Origin: Alistipes sp.
GTDB lineage: Bacteria; Bacteroidota; Bacteroidia; Bacteroidales; Rikenellaceae
DNA length: 38,770 nucleotides
Assembly (NCBI GenBank): GCA_020026435.1
Contig: JAHHQK010000018.1
Span: forward strand, 1-38,770
Reading direction: 5' to 3'
Shown: positions 1-8,336 of the stretch, one piece after another
How the letters are laid out: each line of letters begins with the position of its first letter
Position numbering within the stretch: the first letter of the stretch is position 1
Made by a program: the position numbers and the translations under genes
The notes under the pieces: model-generated
The model's database searches: none
Told to the model about the DNA's origin: nothing
The model's input: the letters and a program-made list of their open reading frames with translations, nothing else

Positions 1-99
1 CACCCCACCCGGAAACGGCCCGCCATGCCGACCCGATAAAAAATTGAGTTTTTTTGACCTATTCACCCCCGGGATATTCCGTTTTTGGATCGTTTTTGC

Positions 100-107
100 T
101 AAATTTG
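100..107 (+). promoter_or_regulatory. Bacteroidota-type -7 element for the mazG-OPT-pepT-nadE run
   Basis: TAAATTTG is an exact match to the Bacteroidota -7 consensus TAnnTTTG and lies 34 bases before the first start codon. No TTTG/TTG block was found at the usual 19-21 base spacing upstream. It is the only good promoter seen ahead of the six-gene run that follows. Confidence 0.6.
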
Positions 108-141
108 TGGAATTATAGTACACATAAATTTTTTAAAAATC

Positions 142-468
142 ATGACACTCAACGAATACCAACAACACGCCCTCGAAACGGCCATCTATCCCGAAAACCG
201 CCGCATCATCTACCCCACCCTCGGACTCACGGGCGAGGCCGGCGAGGTGGCCGACAAGGTCAAGAAGGTGATCCGCGACGGCAACGACGAATTCACCGAA
301 GAGAAACGCCGCGAAATCATGAAGGAGATCGGCGACGTGCTGTGGTATTGCGCCGCCCTGTCCCACGACCTGGGCTACGACCTGGAAGAGGTGGCCCAAA
401 CCAATGTCGACAAACTCCACTCGCGCATGGTACGCAACCACATCCACGGCGAGGGCGACAACCGCTAA
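142..468 (+). CDS. MazG-like nucleotide pyrophosphohydrolase
   Basis: 108-residue all-alpha NTP pyrophosphohydrolase of the MazG-like family. Such enzymes hydrolyse (d)NTPs to the monophosphate and pyrophosphate and are thought to clear non-canonical nucleotides. The family metal-binding layout is visible: an ExxE motif near residue 32 (GEAGEVADK) and a downstream ExxxExxD around residues 67-75 (IMKEIGDVLWY). The length fits a single-domain member. The ATG start follows an A/T-rich leader. It is the first gene of a same-strand run, with 30 bases to the transporter downstream. The family is recognised with good confidence, but the physiological substrate cannot be read from sequence. Confidence 0.88.
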   Translation: MTLNEYQQHALETAIYPENRRIIYPTLGLTGEAGEVADKVKKVIRDGNDEFTEEKRREIMKEIGDVLWYCAALSHDLGYDLEEVAQTNVDKLHSRMVRNHIHGEGDNR

Positions 469-498
469 ACACCCCCTAACCCAAACACCCACATCATC

Positions 499-2505
499 AT
501 GGAACAGAACAACCACAACGTATCTCTATCCGAAAACGCCTACCGCGAACTCAGACCCGGTGAGGAATATACCCCCCTGATGCCCGCGGGCTCCACCCCC
601 CGCGAAATCACCCCCTATTCGGTGGTGATGGGTGTCGTGATGGCCGTCATCTTCTCGGCCGCCGCAGCCTTCCTCGGTCTGAAAGTGGGCCAGGTCTTCG
701 AGGCCGCCATCCCGATCGCCATCATCGCCGTGGGTATCGGCAATGTCCTGGGAAGGAAAAACATGCTGGGACAAAACGTCATCATACAATCCATCGGCGC
801 ATCGTCGGGCGTGATCGTCGCAGGCGCGATCTTCACCCTCCCGGCCCTCTACATCCTGGGGCTCGACGCCGCCTTCTGGCAGGTATTCCTCTCCTCGCTG
901 TTCGGCGGACTGCTCGGCATCCTGCTGCTGATCCCCTTCCGCAAGTACTTCGTCAAGGAGATGCACGGCAAGTACCCCTTCCCCGAGGCCACGGCCACAA
1001 CCGAGGTGCTCGTCTCGGGCGAACGGGGTGGCAACCAGGCCAAACTGCTGGCCGTAGCCGGTCTGGTGGGCGGTCTGTACGACTTCATGGTCGGCACGTT
1101 CGGCCTGTGGACCGAGTCCGTATCGACGCGCATCTGCTCGTGGGGCGTGGCCGCCGCCGACCGCTTCAAAGTGGTGTTCGGCCTCAACACCTCGGCCGCT
1201 GTCCTGGGCTTGGGCTACATCATCGGCCTGAAATACGCCATGATCATCACCGCCGGATCGTGCCTCGTGTGGTTCCTGATCGTTCCCCTGGTAGGCTTTC
1301 TGGCCGAAAGCATCGACCCCGCCGCCCTGGCCTCAATGCTGGGCGTCACGCGTGCCGACATCCTGGCCGATCCGTCGAGCCTGATGACGGCCGAAAACCT
1401 CTATGCCTTCATCGGCAAACCGATCGGCATCGGCGGCATCGCCATGGCCGGAATCATCGGCATCGTGCGCCAGTCGTCGATCATCCGCCAGGCCGTCGGT
1501 CTGGCCGTATCGGAGCTGGGCGGTAAGAAGGGACAGACTGCCTCCCGCACCGAGCGCACGCAGCACGACCTGTCGATGAAATTCATCCTCTCGCTGCTGA
1601 TCGCCACGCTGGTGAGCGTCTTCGTATTCTTCCACTTCGGCCTGCTGGACGGATGGGTACAGTCCGTGACGGCCATCTCGATCGTCTTCGTCATCTCGTT
1701 CCTCTTCACCACCGTGGCGGCCAACGCCATCGCCATCGTGGGCTCGAACCCCGTCTCGGGCATGACGCTCATGACGCTGATCCTCTCCTCGCTGGTGCTC
1801 GTGTCGGTAGGACTGGAGGGCAGGACCGGAATGACCGCCGCGCTGATCATCGGCGGTGTGGTCTGCACGGCCCTCTCGATGGCCGGCGGCTTCGTCACCG
1901 ACCTGAAGATCGGCTACTGGCTGGGCACCACGCCCCGCAATCAGGAGCGTTGGAAATTCCTCGGTACGTTCGTCTCGGCGGCCACCGTCGCCGGAGTGAT
2001 GATCGTCCTCAACCAATCCTACGGATTCGTCGGTGAGGGCGCACTGGTAGCTCCCCAGGCCAACGCCATGGCAGCCGTCATCCAGCCGCTGATGACCGGA
2101 GGACAGACCCCCTGGATGCTCTATTTCTGCGGTGCGATGCTGGCTCTGGTACTCACCTCGATCGGGGTTCCGGCCCTGGCCTTCGCCCTGGGTATGTTCA
2201 TCCCCATGGAGCTGAACGCCCCGCTGGTGGCCGGAGGTCTGGTGGCATGGTTCGTGTCGAACCGCTCGAAAGACGCCGCCCTGAACAAGGCCCGCTTCGA
2301 CCGCGGTACGCTCATCGCCTCGGGATTCATCGCCGGAGGTGCTCTGATGGGTGTGGTCAGCGCCATCCTGAAGTTCGCCAACGTGGACTGGTTTCTTGCC
2401 GGATGGGCTTCGTCGAACGAAGCCGAGTGGACGGGCCTGGTGATGTATCTGGCTCTGATCGCCTACATGGCCTGGCACACGCTCCGCGCCAAGAAGGAGG
2501 AGTAG
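499..2505 (+). CDS. OPT-family oligopeptide transporter
   Basis: 668-residue polytopic inner-membrane protein of the oligopeptide transporter (OPT) family. These proton-coupled importers carry small peptides or metal chelates. About 14-16 hydrophobic segments are visible, starting near residue 40. The family-typical segment EMHGKYPFPEATATTEVL lies at about residues 155-172, and a conserved glycine-rich stretch (FIGKPIGIGGIAMAGIIG) at about 305-322. The length is normal for prokaryotic OPTs. The gene lies just upstream of peptidase T, so imported tripeptides are a plausible substrate; this is an inference from context. The ATG start gives a polar N-terminus of about 38 residues. Confidence 0.92.
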   Translation: MEQNNHNVSLSENAYRELRPGEEYTPLMPAGSTPREITPYSVVMGVVMAVIFSAAAAFLGLKVGQVFEAAIPIAIIAVGIGNVLGRKNMLGQNVIIQSIGASSGVIVAGAIFTLPALYILGLDAAFWQVFLSSLFGGLLGILLLIPFRKYFVKEMHGKYPFPEATATTEVLVSGERGGNQAKLLAVAGLVGGLYDFMVGTFGLWTESVSTRICSWGVAAADRFKVVFGLNTSAAVLGLGYIIGLKYAMIITAGSCLVWFLIVPLVGFLAESIDPAALASMLGVTRADILADPSSLMTAENLYAFIGKPIGIGGIAMAGIIGIVRQSSIIRQAVGLAVSELGGKKGQTASRTERTQHDLSMKFILSLLIATLVSVFVFFHFGLLDGWVQSVTAISIVFVISFLFTTVAANAIAIVGSNPVSGMTLMTLILSSLVLVSVGLEGRTGMTAALIIGGVVCTALSMAGGFVTDLKIGYWLGTTPRNQERWKFLGTFVSAATVAGVMIVLNQSYGFVGEGALVAPQANAMAAVIQPLMTGGQTPWMLYFCGAMLALVLTSIGVPALAFALGMFIPMELNAPLVAGGLVAWFVSNRSKDAALNKARFDRGTLIASGFIAGGALMGVVSAILKFANVDWFLAGWASSNEAEWTGLVMYLALIAYMAWHTLRAKKEE

Positions 2506-2557
2506 GATCCCCGCAACGGAAAAATCGCAAATCATAAACCTAAAAAACATATTGATC

Positions 2558-3775
2558 ATGGAGTTGAAAGAACGCTTTTTGAAATATGTATCCTTCGACA
2601 CGCAGTCATCGGAGGAAAGCACGACATTCCCCTCGACCTCGAAACAGAAGGTCCTGCTGGAGGCCCTGCGCGATGAGATGATCGCCCTGGGCATGACCGA
2701 AGTCACGATGGATCAGTACGGCTACGTCATGGGTACGGTTCCCGCCTCGCAGGGACTGGAGCAGGCCCCCGTCATCGGATTCATCTCCCACGTGGACACC
2801 TCGCCCGACATGTCGGGCAAGGACATCAAGCCCCACGTCATCGAGGAGTATGACGGAGGCGACATCGACCTGAACGCCCACCTCAAGATGCGCGTGGAGG
2901 ACTTCCCCGAGTTGAAGTTCTTCAAGGGCCACACGCTGATCCACACCGACGGCACGACCCTGCTGGGGGCCGACGACAAGGCCGGAGTGGCCGAGATCAT
3001 GACCGCCGCCGAGTATATGATGCAGCACCCCGAATGGAAACACGGCAAGATCCGCATCGGCTTCACCCCCGACGAGGAGGTGGGTCGCGGTGTGGACTTC
3101 TTCGACGTAAAGGCCTTCGGCGCCGACTTCGCCTACACGGTCGACGGAGGCATGGAAGGCGAGCTGGAGTTCGAGAACTTCAACGCCGCAAGTGCCAAGA
3201 TCGAGATCCAGGGCCGCAACGTCCACCCGGGCTACGCCAAGGACAAGATGATCAACTCGATCGACATAGCCGCCGAGCTGCAACACCTCCTGCCCCAGGA
3301 GCAGCGTCCGCAATACACGTCGGGCTACGAGGGATTCTTCCACTGCGTGGGCATCAGCGGCACGGTCGAGAACACCACACTCAGCTACATCATCCGCGAC
3401 CACGATGCCGAGTGTTTCGAGCAGAAGAAGGTCTATATGTGGTCGGTGGTCGATCTTCTGAAGAAGAAATACGGCGAGGAGACACTGCGTCTCACACTCA
3501 AGGACCAGTACTTCAACATGCGCAAAATGGTCGAGCCGCATCCGCAACTCATCGACAAGGCCATCGAGGCCATGAAGCAGGCCGACGTCGAGCCCCGCAT
3601 CCAGCCCATCCGCGGCGGCACGGACGGCGCACGCCTCTCGTTCATGGGACTGCCCTGCCCGAACCTCTTCACCGGAGGCATGAACTTCCACGGCAAGTTC
3701 GAGTATTGCTCGCTCACGACCATGCACAAGGCCGAGCAGGTGATCCTCAACCTGGCCAAACTCTGGGCCGAATAG
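2558..3775 (+). CDS. pepT: Peptidase T (tripeptide aminopeptidase)
   Basis: Di-zinc M20B aminopeptidase that removes the N-terminal residue from tripeptides in the cytoplasm. About 405 residues, normal for the family. Metal-ligand motifs appear in order: the SHVDTSPD histidine, GADDKAGVAE bridging aspartate, TPDEEVGRG catalytic glutamate pair, YTVDGG aspartate and GGMNFHGKFE histidine. The ATG at 2558 is preferred over an in-frame TTG six bases upstream because it gives MELKERFLKY, matching the usual PepT N-terminus. It sits 52 bases after the OPT transporter, so uptake and hydrolysis of peptides may be co-expressed. Confidence 0.95.
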   Translation: MELKERFLKYVSFDTQSSEESTTFPSTSKQKVLLEALRDEMIALGMTEVTMDQYGYVMGTVPASQGLEQAPVIGFISHVDTSPDMSGKDIKPHVIEEYDGGDIDLNAHLKMRVEDFPELKFFKGHTLIHTDGTTLLGADDKAGVAEIMTAAEYMMQHPEWKHGKIRIGFTPDEEVGRGVDFFDVKAFGADFAYTVDGGMEGELEFENFNAASAKIEIQGRNVHPGYAKDKMINSIDIAAELQHLLPQEQRPQYTSGYEGFFHCVGISGTVENTTLSYIIRDHDAECFEQKKVYMWSVVDLLKKKYGEETLRLTLKDQYFNMRKMVEPHPQLIDKAIEAMKQADVEPRIQPIRGGTDGARLSFMGLPCPNLFTGGMNFHGKFEYCSLTTMHKAEQVILNLAKLWAE

Positions 3776-3809
3776 CCCCGACACGCCTCAAAACCCGGCA
3801 AAGATAAAG

Positions 3810-4124
3810 ATGAAGAAGTGCAGGATCACCGTCATGCGCAAGGTCTGCCACAAGGATCTGATCGAACGCTACGAGAACCCCTTGGAACACGCCTGCGACA
3901 TGGAGCAGGGACAGGTATTCATCGCCAACGGCTGGCAACGCCCCGAGGGGTTGTGCGAGTCGGCCTGGCAGAGCATGTCGCCCTTTGTGATGACCCTCGC
4001 CCACGGCGGCGGGGACTTCTACGACGGATGGATGAAGAACCGCCGCTCCGCGATGATCTCATGCAACGACGGATTCCGCCCCGTAAGCTTTCTGATCGAG
4101 GCGCTGGACGAAGAGGCGGAATAA
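3810..4124 (+). CDS. TIGR04076 family small protein
   Basis: 104-residue protein recognised as the TIGR04076 family, whose function is unknown. Family features visible are the N-terminal CRITVMRK strand, a conserved CDMEQGQVF-like segment at about residues 29-37, and a C-terminal CNDGFRPVSF motif with cysteine at about residue 88. No signal peptide or membrane segment is seen, so it is probably cytoplasmic. It lies between pepT (34-base gap) and nadE (18-base gap) in the same run. The conserved cysteines could bind a metal or act in redox chemistry, but nothing here shows that. Confidence 0.8.
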   Translation: MKKCRITVMRKVCHKDLIERYENPLEHACDMEQGQVFIANGWQRPEGLCESAWQSMSPFVMTLAHGGGDFYDGWMKNRRSAMISCNDGFRPVSFLIEALDEEAE

Positions 4125-4142
4125 AACCATAAAACACAGACA

Positions 4143-6059
4143 ATGGATAACTACGGATTTTTGAAAGTCGCGGCGGCAATTCCTTCGGTCAAGGTGGCCG
4201 ATTGTGCCTACAACGCATCTCAGATCATAGCTCGGGCCGAGGAGGCCGCGGGCCGCGGAGTGGAGGTGGTCCTCTTCCCCGAATCGGCAGTGACGGGTGC
4301 CACGGCCGGCGACCTGAGGCGTCAGCCCATGCTGCTGCGCGGGGTGACGGAGGCCCTGCAACAGATCAGGAAGGCCTCGCGCAAGATTCCCCTGGTGATG
4401 ATCGTCGGTGCACCCCTGCGCCGCAATGACCGGCTCTACAACTGCGCCGTCCTCATCGCCGACGGACGCATACAGGGCGTGGTCCCTCAGTCGCACCTCT
4501 CGGACGATGGACGCTGGGACTCGCGCCTGTTCACCCCCGGGGTGGAGACCACGGGACGCATCTCCATCGACGGCGAGGAGAGTCTCTTCGGCAGCGATCT
4601 GATCTTCATGATCAACGGCGTGGAGATCGGCATCGAGTTCGGCACCGATCTCGACGCGGTGATCCCTCCCTCGAGCCTCCAGTGTGCCAACGGCGCCAAG
4701 GTGATCTTCTCGCTTGCGGCCCGGAGTGCGGGCGTCAACCGTCTCGAAAGACTGGAGCGCCGCATCGCGGAACAATCCTCCAGAACCTGCTCGGCATACG
4801 TCTACGCTTCGGCCGGAGACGGTGAGTCCTCCACCGACGAGGTATTCGCCGGAGAGGCCTTCATCGCCGAGGAGGGCGAGATCCTGAGCCGCGCCCGCCG
4901 CTTCGCCATCGGTGGCGAGCTGGTGGTGGCCGACGTCGACATCGAACGTGTGGAGTTCGCACGCAGCCGCACGACCCACACCCAGATTCCGGAGGGCAAC
5001 TTCCGCCACATCAAGATCGAAGCTCCCCTGCCGCTCAACGCCGCCGCCCTCGAACGCCGGGTTGACCCGATGCCCTTCGTGCCGGCCGACCGCGAGAAGT
5101 GCAACGCCCGTTGCGAGGAGATCTTCGCGATCCAGGCCCACGGACTGATGCAGCGTCTACGCCACACCCACTCGCGCTCGGCCGTTATCGGTATCTCGGG
5201 CGGTTTGGACTCGACGCTGGCTCTGCTGGTGGCCGTCCGGGCATTCGACCTCATGGAGATGGACCGCAGACAGATCATCGGTGTCACGATGCCCGGATTC
5301 GGCACCACGGGACGCACCTATGACAACGCGCTGAAGATGATGCAGGGTCTGGGTATCACCGTGCGCGAGATCCCCATCCGCAAGGCCTGCGAACAGCACT
5401 TCGCCGACATCGGGCTGCCCGAGGGTGACCATTCGGCCGCCTTCGAGAACGGTCAGGCCCGCGAGCGCACGCAGATTCTGATGGATGTGGCCAACATGGA
5501 GGGCGGTCTGGTTGTCGGCACGGGCGACCTGAGCGAGCTGGCTCTGGGATGGGCTACCTACAACGGCGATCAGATGTCGATGTACGGTGTCAACGCCTCT
5601 ATCCCCAAGACCCTGGTCCGCCACCTGGTGCGCCGCGCCGCCGAGCTGGAACCCAGCGAGGAGATCCGTCTCACGCTGCTCGACGTGGTCGACACACCCG
5701 TCAGCCCCGAGCTGCTGCCCGCTGACGCCCGCGGCGACATCGCCCAGAAGACCGAGGATCTGGTCGGCCCCTACGAGTTGCACGACTTCTTCCTCCACAA
5801 CTTCCTCGGACGGGGCTACCGTCCCGCGAAAATCCTCTTCCTGGCCGAAATCGCCTTCGAGGGAGTCTATACCCGTCCAACGATCCTCAAATGGCTCACG
5901 ACCTTTTTCCGACGGTTCTTCACGCAGCAGTTCAAGCGTTCGGCCCTGCCCGATGGTGCTGCCACGGGAAGGATCTCGCTCTCGCCCCGAGGCGGATGGC
6001 TCATGCCCTCGGACGCCAGTGCGAAAGTGTGGCTCGATGAATTGGACAAACTCAAATAA
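4143..6059 (+). CDS. nadE: NAD+ synthetase, two-domain type with degenerate glutaminase domain
   Basis: 638-residue two-domain NAD synthetase, the last step of NAD biosynthesis (deamido-NAD to NAD). The C-terminal synthetase domain (about 310-638) is intact: the PP-loop GISGGLDSTLALL, GVTMPGFGTT, and GTGDLSELALGWATYNGDQMSMYGVN are all present. The N-terminal nitrilase-fold domain normally releases ammonia from glutamine with a Glu-Lys-Cys triad. Here Glu47 is kept (LFPESAVTG). The usual VVPK lysine is Gln116 (VVPQSHLS) and the usual EICEDLW cysteine is Gly167 (EFGTDLDA). The loop after the missing lysine also looks shortened. The inference is that the glutaminase is dead and free ammonia is used. 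Codons and reading frame are intact, so this is not simple decay. It follows the TIGR04076 gene by 18 bases. Confidence 0.95.
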   Translation: MDNYGFLKVAAAIPSVKVADCAYNASQIIARAEEAAGRGVEVVLFPESAVTGATAGDLRRQPMLLRGVTEALQQIRKASRKIPLVMIVGAPLRRNDRLYNCAVLIADGRIQGVVPQSHLSDDGRWDSRLFTPGVETTGRISIDGEESLFGSDLIFMINGVEIGIEFGTDLDAVIPPSSLQCANGAKVIFSLAARSAGVNRLERLERRIAEQSSRTCSAYVYASAGDGESSTDEVFAGEAFIAEEGEILSRARRFAIGGELVVADVDIERVEFARSRTTHTQIPEGNFRHIKIEAPLPLNAAALERRVDPMPFVPADREKCNARCEEIFAIQAHGLMQRLRHTHSRSAVIGISGGLDSTLALLVAVRAFDLMEMDRRQIIGVTMPGFGTTGRTYDNALKMMQGLGITVREIPIRKACEQHFADIGLPEGDHSAAFENGQARERTQILMDVANMEGGLVVGTGDLSELALGWATYNGDQMSMYGVNASIPKTLVRHLVRRAAELEPSEEIRLTLLDVVDTPVSPELLPADARGDIAQKTEDLVGPYELHDFFLHNFLGRGYRPAKILFLAEIAFEGVYTRPTILKWLTTFFRRFFTQQFKRSALPDGAATGRISLSPRGGWLMPSDASAKVWLDELDKLK

Positions 6060-6064
6060 TCAAG

Positions 6065-6694
6065 ATGAAACGTATTTTATTATTGCTTGGTGTCGTTCTC
6101 CTTTCCGTGGGAACGACCCGGGCTCAGGATTGGAAGGATTTTCTGAAAAAGGCCGCAGATGCTGTGGCCGACAAGGTGTCGGAGGGCAAGTTCTCCGAGC
6201 GTGAACTCATCGGGGAGTGGACCTACTCGTCGCCCGGTGTGAAATTCGAGGGGGACGGACTGGCCGAGTTGGCCGGTGCGGTCATGGAGGGTTCGATCTC
6301 AAAGCGCATGGAGAAAGCCTATGCCAAGGTGGGTCTGCAACCCGGCGTGGGCACACTCACCTTCGACAAGGAAGGACGCTTCACCGCCTCGACCAAGGAA
6401 CACTCCATCAAGGGAGGCTACACGTTCGACGCCACGAAGCACGAGATCACCTTCACGTTCGACTCCAGAATCAAGAAGTACGAACCCATCACGGGTCACG
6501 CCCAGATCAGCGGCGGAAAGCTCATCATCGTCTTCCCCGTGAAGCCGCTGGTGGACCGCATCTCGGAGCTGGGCAGCCGCTTCTCGTCGTTCTCCTCGAT
6601 CGCCAAGCTCCTGGAGCAATACAAGGAGGTCTACGCAGGCTTTGCCTTTGAAAAAGGTCTGCCCGCCACCAAAGAGACAACAGCCTCCAAATAG
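6065..6694 (+). CDS. DUF4923 lipocalin-like periplasmic protein
   Basis: 209-residue secreted protein with a clear signal peptide (KRILLLLGVVLLSVGTTRAQ, cleavage after about residue 20). The mature part fits the Bacteroidales DUF4923 family: a short helical region (DWKDFLKKAADAVADKV), then GEWTYSSPGVKFEG and a series of beta strands typical of a lipocalin-like domain (about 65-205). Function is unknown. The gene begins five bases after nadE, so it is translationally close to it, though no functional link is obvious. A strong terminator follows within 70 bases, marking the end of the transcription unit. Confidence 0.8.
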   Translation: MKRILLLLGVVLLSVGTTRAQDWKDFLKKAADAVADKVSEGKFSERELIGEWTYSSPGVKFEGDGLAELAGAVMEGSISKRMEKAYAKVGLQPGVGTLTFDKEGRFTASTKEHSIKGGYTFDATKHEITFTFDSRIKKYEPITGHAQISGGKLIIVFPVKPLVDRISELGSRFSSFSSIAKLLEQYKEVYAGFAFEKGLPATKETTASK

Positions 6695-6758
6695 CACATC
6701 ACCCGGGGCAGAGGTCTTCAAACAATTCTGCCCGAGGGTGAGACATTCTCACAACACA

Positions 6759-6797
6759 CCACCGGATGATCCTTTGCAGATCGTCCGGTGGTTTTTT
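6759..6797 (+). terminator. Intrinsic terminator after the nadE run
   Basis: A 13-bp stem (CCACCGGATGATC / GATCGTCCGGTGG, one G-U pair) with a 7-base loop is followed directly by TTTTTT. It ends the plus-strand run that starts at the MazG-like gene. Confidence 0.9.
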
Positions 6798-7212
6798 ATA
6801 GGTTTTGCAGCTTATTTTCAATGGATTACCACTTCTTCGGATTCATATCAGAAAATGCGGCACATTCCCCATGGAGTATGGTGCATCTCCTCGGCCTTCT
6901 CCCAAAATCGGCAAACGCACAAATGGATGATCGGGTAAGAGCGGTCAGATGCCGGAGGGGCGGTTCCTTCGGACGGATAGACAATCGTCCTCGCACCAAT
7001 CACGCCTTTTCATCCCCTTCGGTCAATTCCGTCAAGCGGATATGCAGAGCGACTTCCTCGCTCAATCTCCAACACGAAGGACTAAAAAGGATGTCGGGAA
7101 AAGCCGAATCTAATGATCAAGCAGGACGACGGGGCAAAGAAATAGTATAGACAAGGAAGGAAGGAAGGAAGGAAGGTATCGGCAAAAAATCCTCCGCCCG
7201 ACAACAAATAAC
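6798..7212. other. Intergenic region with an AAGG microsatellite
   Basis: About 415 bases between two terminators, with no convincing gene. Open frames here lack start context and recognisable motifs. It contains a small hairpin (GAGCGA/TCGCTC, 7047-7063) and six tandem AAGG units (7153-7176). Nothing else could be identified. Confidence 0.5.
7153..7176. repeat. (AAGG)6 tetranucleotide repeat
   Basis: Six perfect tandem copies of AAGG lie 36 bases from the secG terminator, in non-coding DNA. Tetranucleotide tracts of this type can vary in length by slippage. Here no reading frame or promoter spacer is obviously affected. Confidence 0.9.
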
Positions 7213-7246
7213 AAAACCCCGTCTGAGACATTCAGACGGGGTTTTT
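7213..7246 (-). terminator. Intrinsic terminator after secG (bidirectional)
   Basis: The 14-base arms AAAACCCCGTCTGA / TCAGACGGGGTTTT pair perfectly around a 5-base loop. A/T runs on both sides let it work in either direction. It sits 24 bases beyond the secG stop. Confidence 0.9.
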
Positions 7247-7269
7247 GATTTTTCGAGGTTGCAATCCGA

Positions 7270-7638
7270 TTACTCGGCAGGGGTCTCGGCGGGAGCCTCC
7301 TGTGCAGGCTCGGCTGCGGGCAGCTCGGCCTGGGGAACGGCGGGGGCACTCTCGATCAGACGCTCCTGAAGAGCCTTGGCATCGTTGGAAATACCGCTGT
7401 TCTCGATACCCGTACCGCGATCCATGGCCAACGTAGCCAGGATGCTCAACACGGCAATGGCAATGGCCATCGTCCAGGTGAACTTCTCCAGAAAGTCCGA
7501 AGTCTCACGCACACCCATCACCTGATTCGAAGCGCCGAAGTTGGCGGCCATACCGCTCTTGGGGTTCTGCACCAGGATGGCGAGGATGGTCAAAACACTC
7601 GCGATAACAATCAGAGCAACGCAAATCGTATATAACAT
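7270..7638 (-). CDS. secG: Preprotein translocase subunit SecG
   Basis: 122-residue membrane subunit of the SecYEG protein-export channel. It shows the SecG layout: a first transmembrane helix (about residues 3-24), the conserved cytoplasmic loop LVQNPKSGMAANFGASNQVMG, and a second helix (about 53-71). The C-terminal tail of about 40 residues, rich in Ala, Pro and Glu, is longer than in Proteobacteria and looks unstructured. It ends a minus-strand run that also encodes LptE, so the whole unit serves envelope biogenesis. A terminator follows directly. Confidence 0.93.
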   Translation of the reverse strand: MLYTICVALIVIASVLTILAILVQNPKSGMAANFGASNQVMGVRETSDFLEKFTWTMAIAIAVLSILATLAMDRGTGIENSGISNDAKALQERLIESAPAVPQAELPAAEPAQEAPAETPAE

Positions 7639-7650
7639 ATCTTTAAGTTT

Positions 7651-8136
7651 TTAATTATTATTTTTCATTTTACCAATTAGCTCGGCAAAGTAAACACTTT
7701 TTTCGGGATTTAGCAAACTTAATTTGCGATAAATCGCGATTGCCTTGTCGTAAATCCCCTGATCGTAATAGATTTCGGCCAAAGCCTCGCTAACCAATTC
7801 ATCGTCATCGTCAAAATCGGCCTCCAGGCGCACCTCTCCGGGAGCCGCCTCGTCGTCGGCCACGATACGCAGATCGCGCACCGCCAGGAAGCGGTCGATC
7901 AGCTCGTCGTTCGACACAGAAAGCATCGCCTCGACATCTATGGCATCGGCCTGGAGCAGGCTTTCGCTACGCCACAGCGTGAGCATCCCCCACCGCGCAT
8001 CGCTCTTTCCGGTGCGTTTCTCGCGCAGCACCCTCAGCGGCATGAACCACTCGTAGCGTTCGATCAAGGACTCCAACTCCCCGGGCGAATAGCGTTCCAG
8101 CTCGGTGATCGGAGTGTTGTCGGGTTTTTGATTCAT
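7651..8136 (-). CDS. Small TPR-like conserved protein between lptE and secG
   Basis: About 161 residues, no signal peptide and no membrane segment. The C-terminal third resembles one tetratricopeptide repeat (ALAEIYYDQGIYDKAIAIYRKL, about residues 124-145). The middle is acidic (a run of Asp near residue 110). The ATG at 8136 has a GAAAGAG purine stretch just upstream and is preferred to an in-frame TTG 12 bases earlier. The gene ends 12 bases before secG. A protein of this kind in this position is familiar from other Bacteroidales as a hypothetical protein. A scaffold or adaptor role is possible but unproven. Confidence 0.75.
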   Translation of the reverse strand: MNQKPDNTPITELERYSPGELESLIERYEWFMPLRVLREKRTGKSDARWGMLTLWRSESLLQADAIDVEAMLSVSNDELIDRFLAVRDLRIVADDEAAPGEVRLEADFDDDDELVSEALAEIYYDQGIYDKAIAIYRKLSLLNPEKSVYFAELIGKMKNNN

Positions 8137-8336
8137 TATCTCTTTCAAATTTTAATTTTCCATCTGTTATTCCGTCGCGGCCGCTATCCCGGCCCAAAGC
8201 GTCATGAGACTCCCCGCGGGGCGTCACCTCTCAAGGCAATGCCCGCCCGGGCCTCACGCACGCATCCCGGCCGTCGGTTCCGACCGGAAAACCCCGCAAG
8301 GAGGCTTTCGCCGCTCAGCAGCCAACGCGCCCCGGC

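Noticed and set aside
6788..7150. A 120-codon open frame between the DUF4923 terminator and secG
   Set aside because: It starts within the T-run of the terminator, has no domain or coding-like composition, and lacks promoter or ribosome-binding context.
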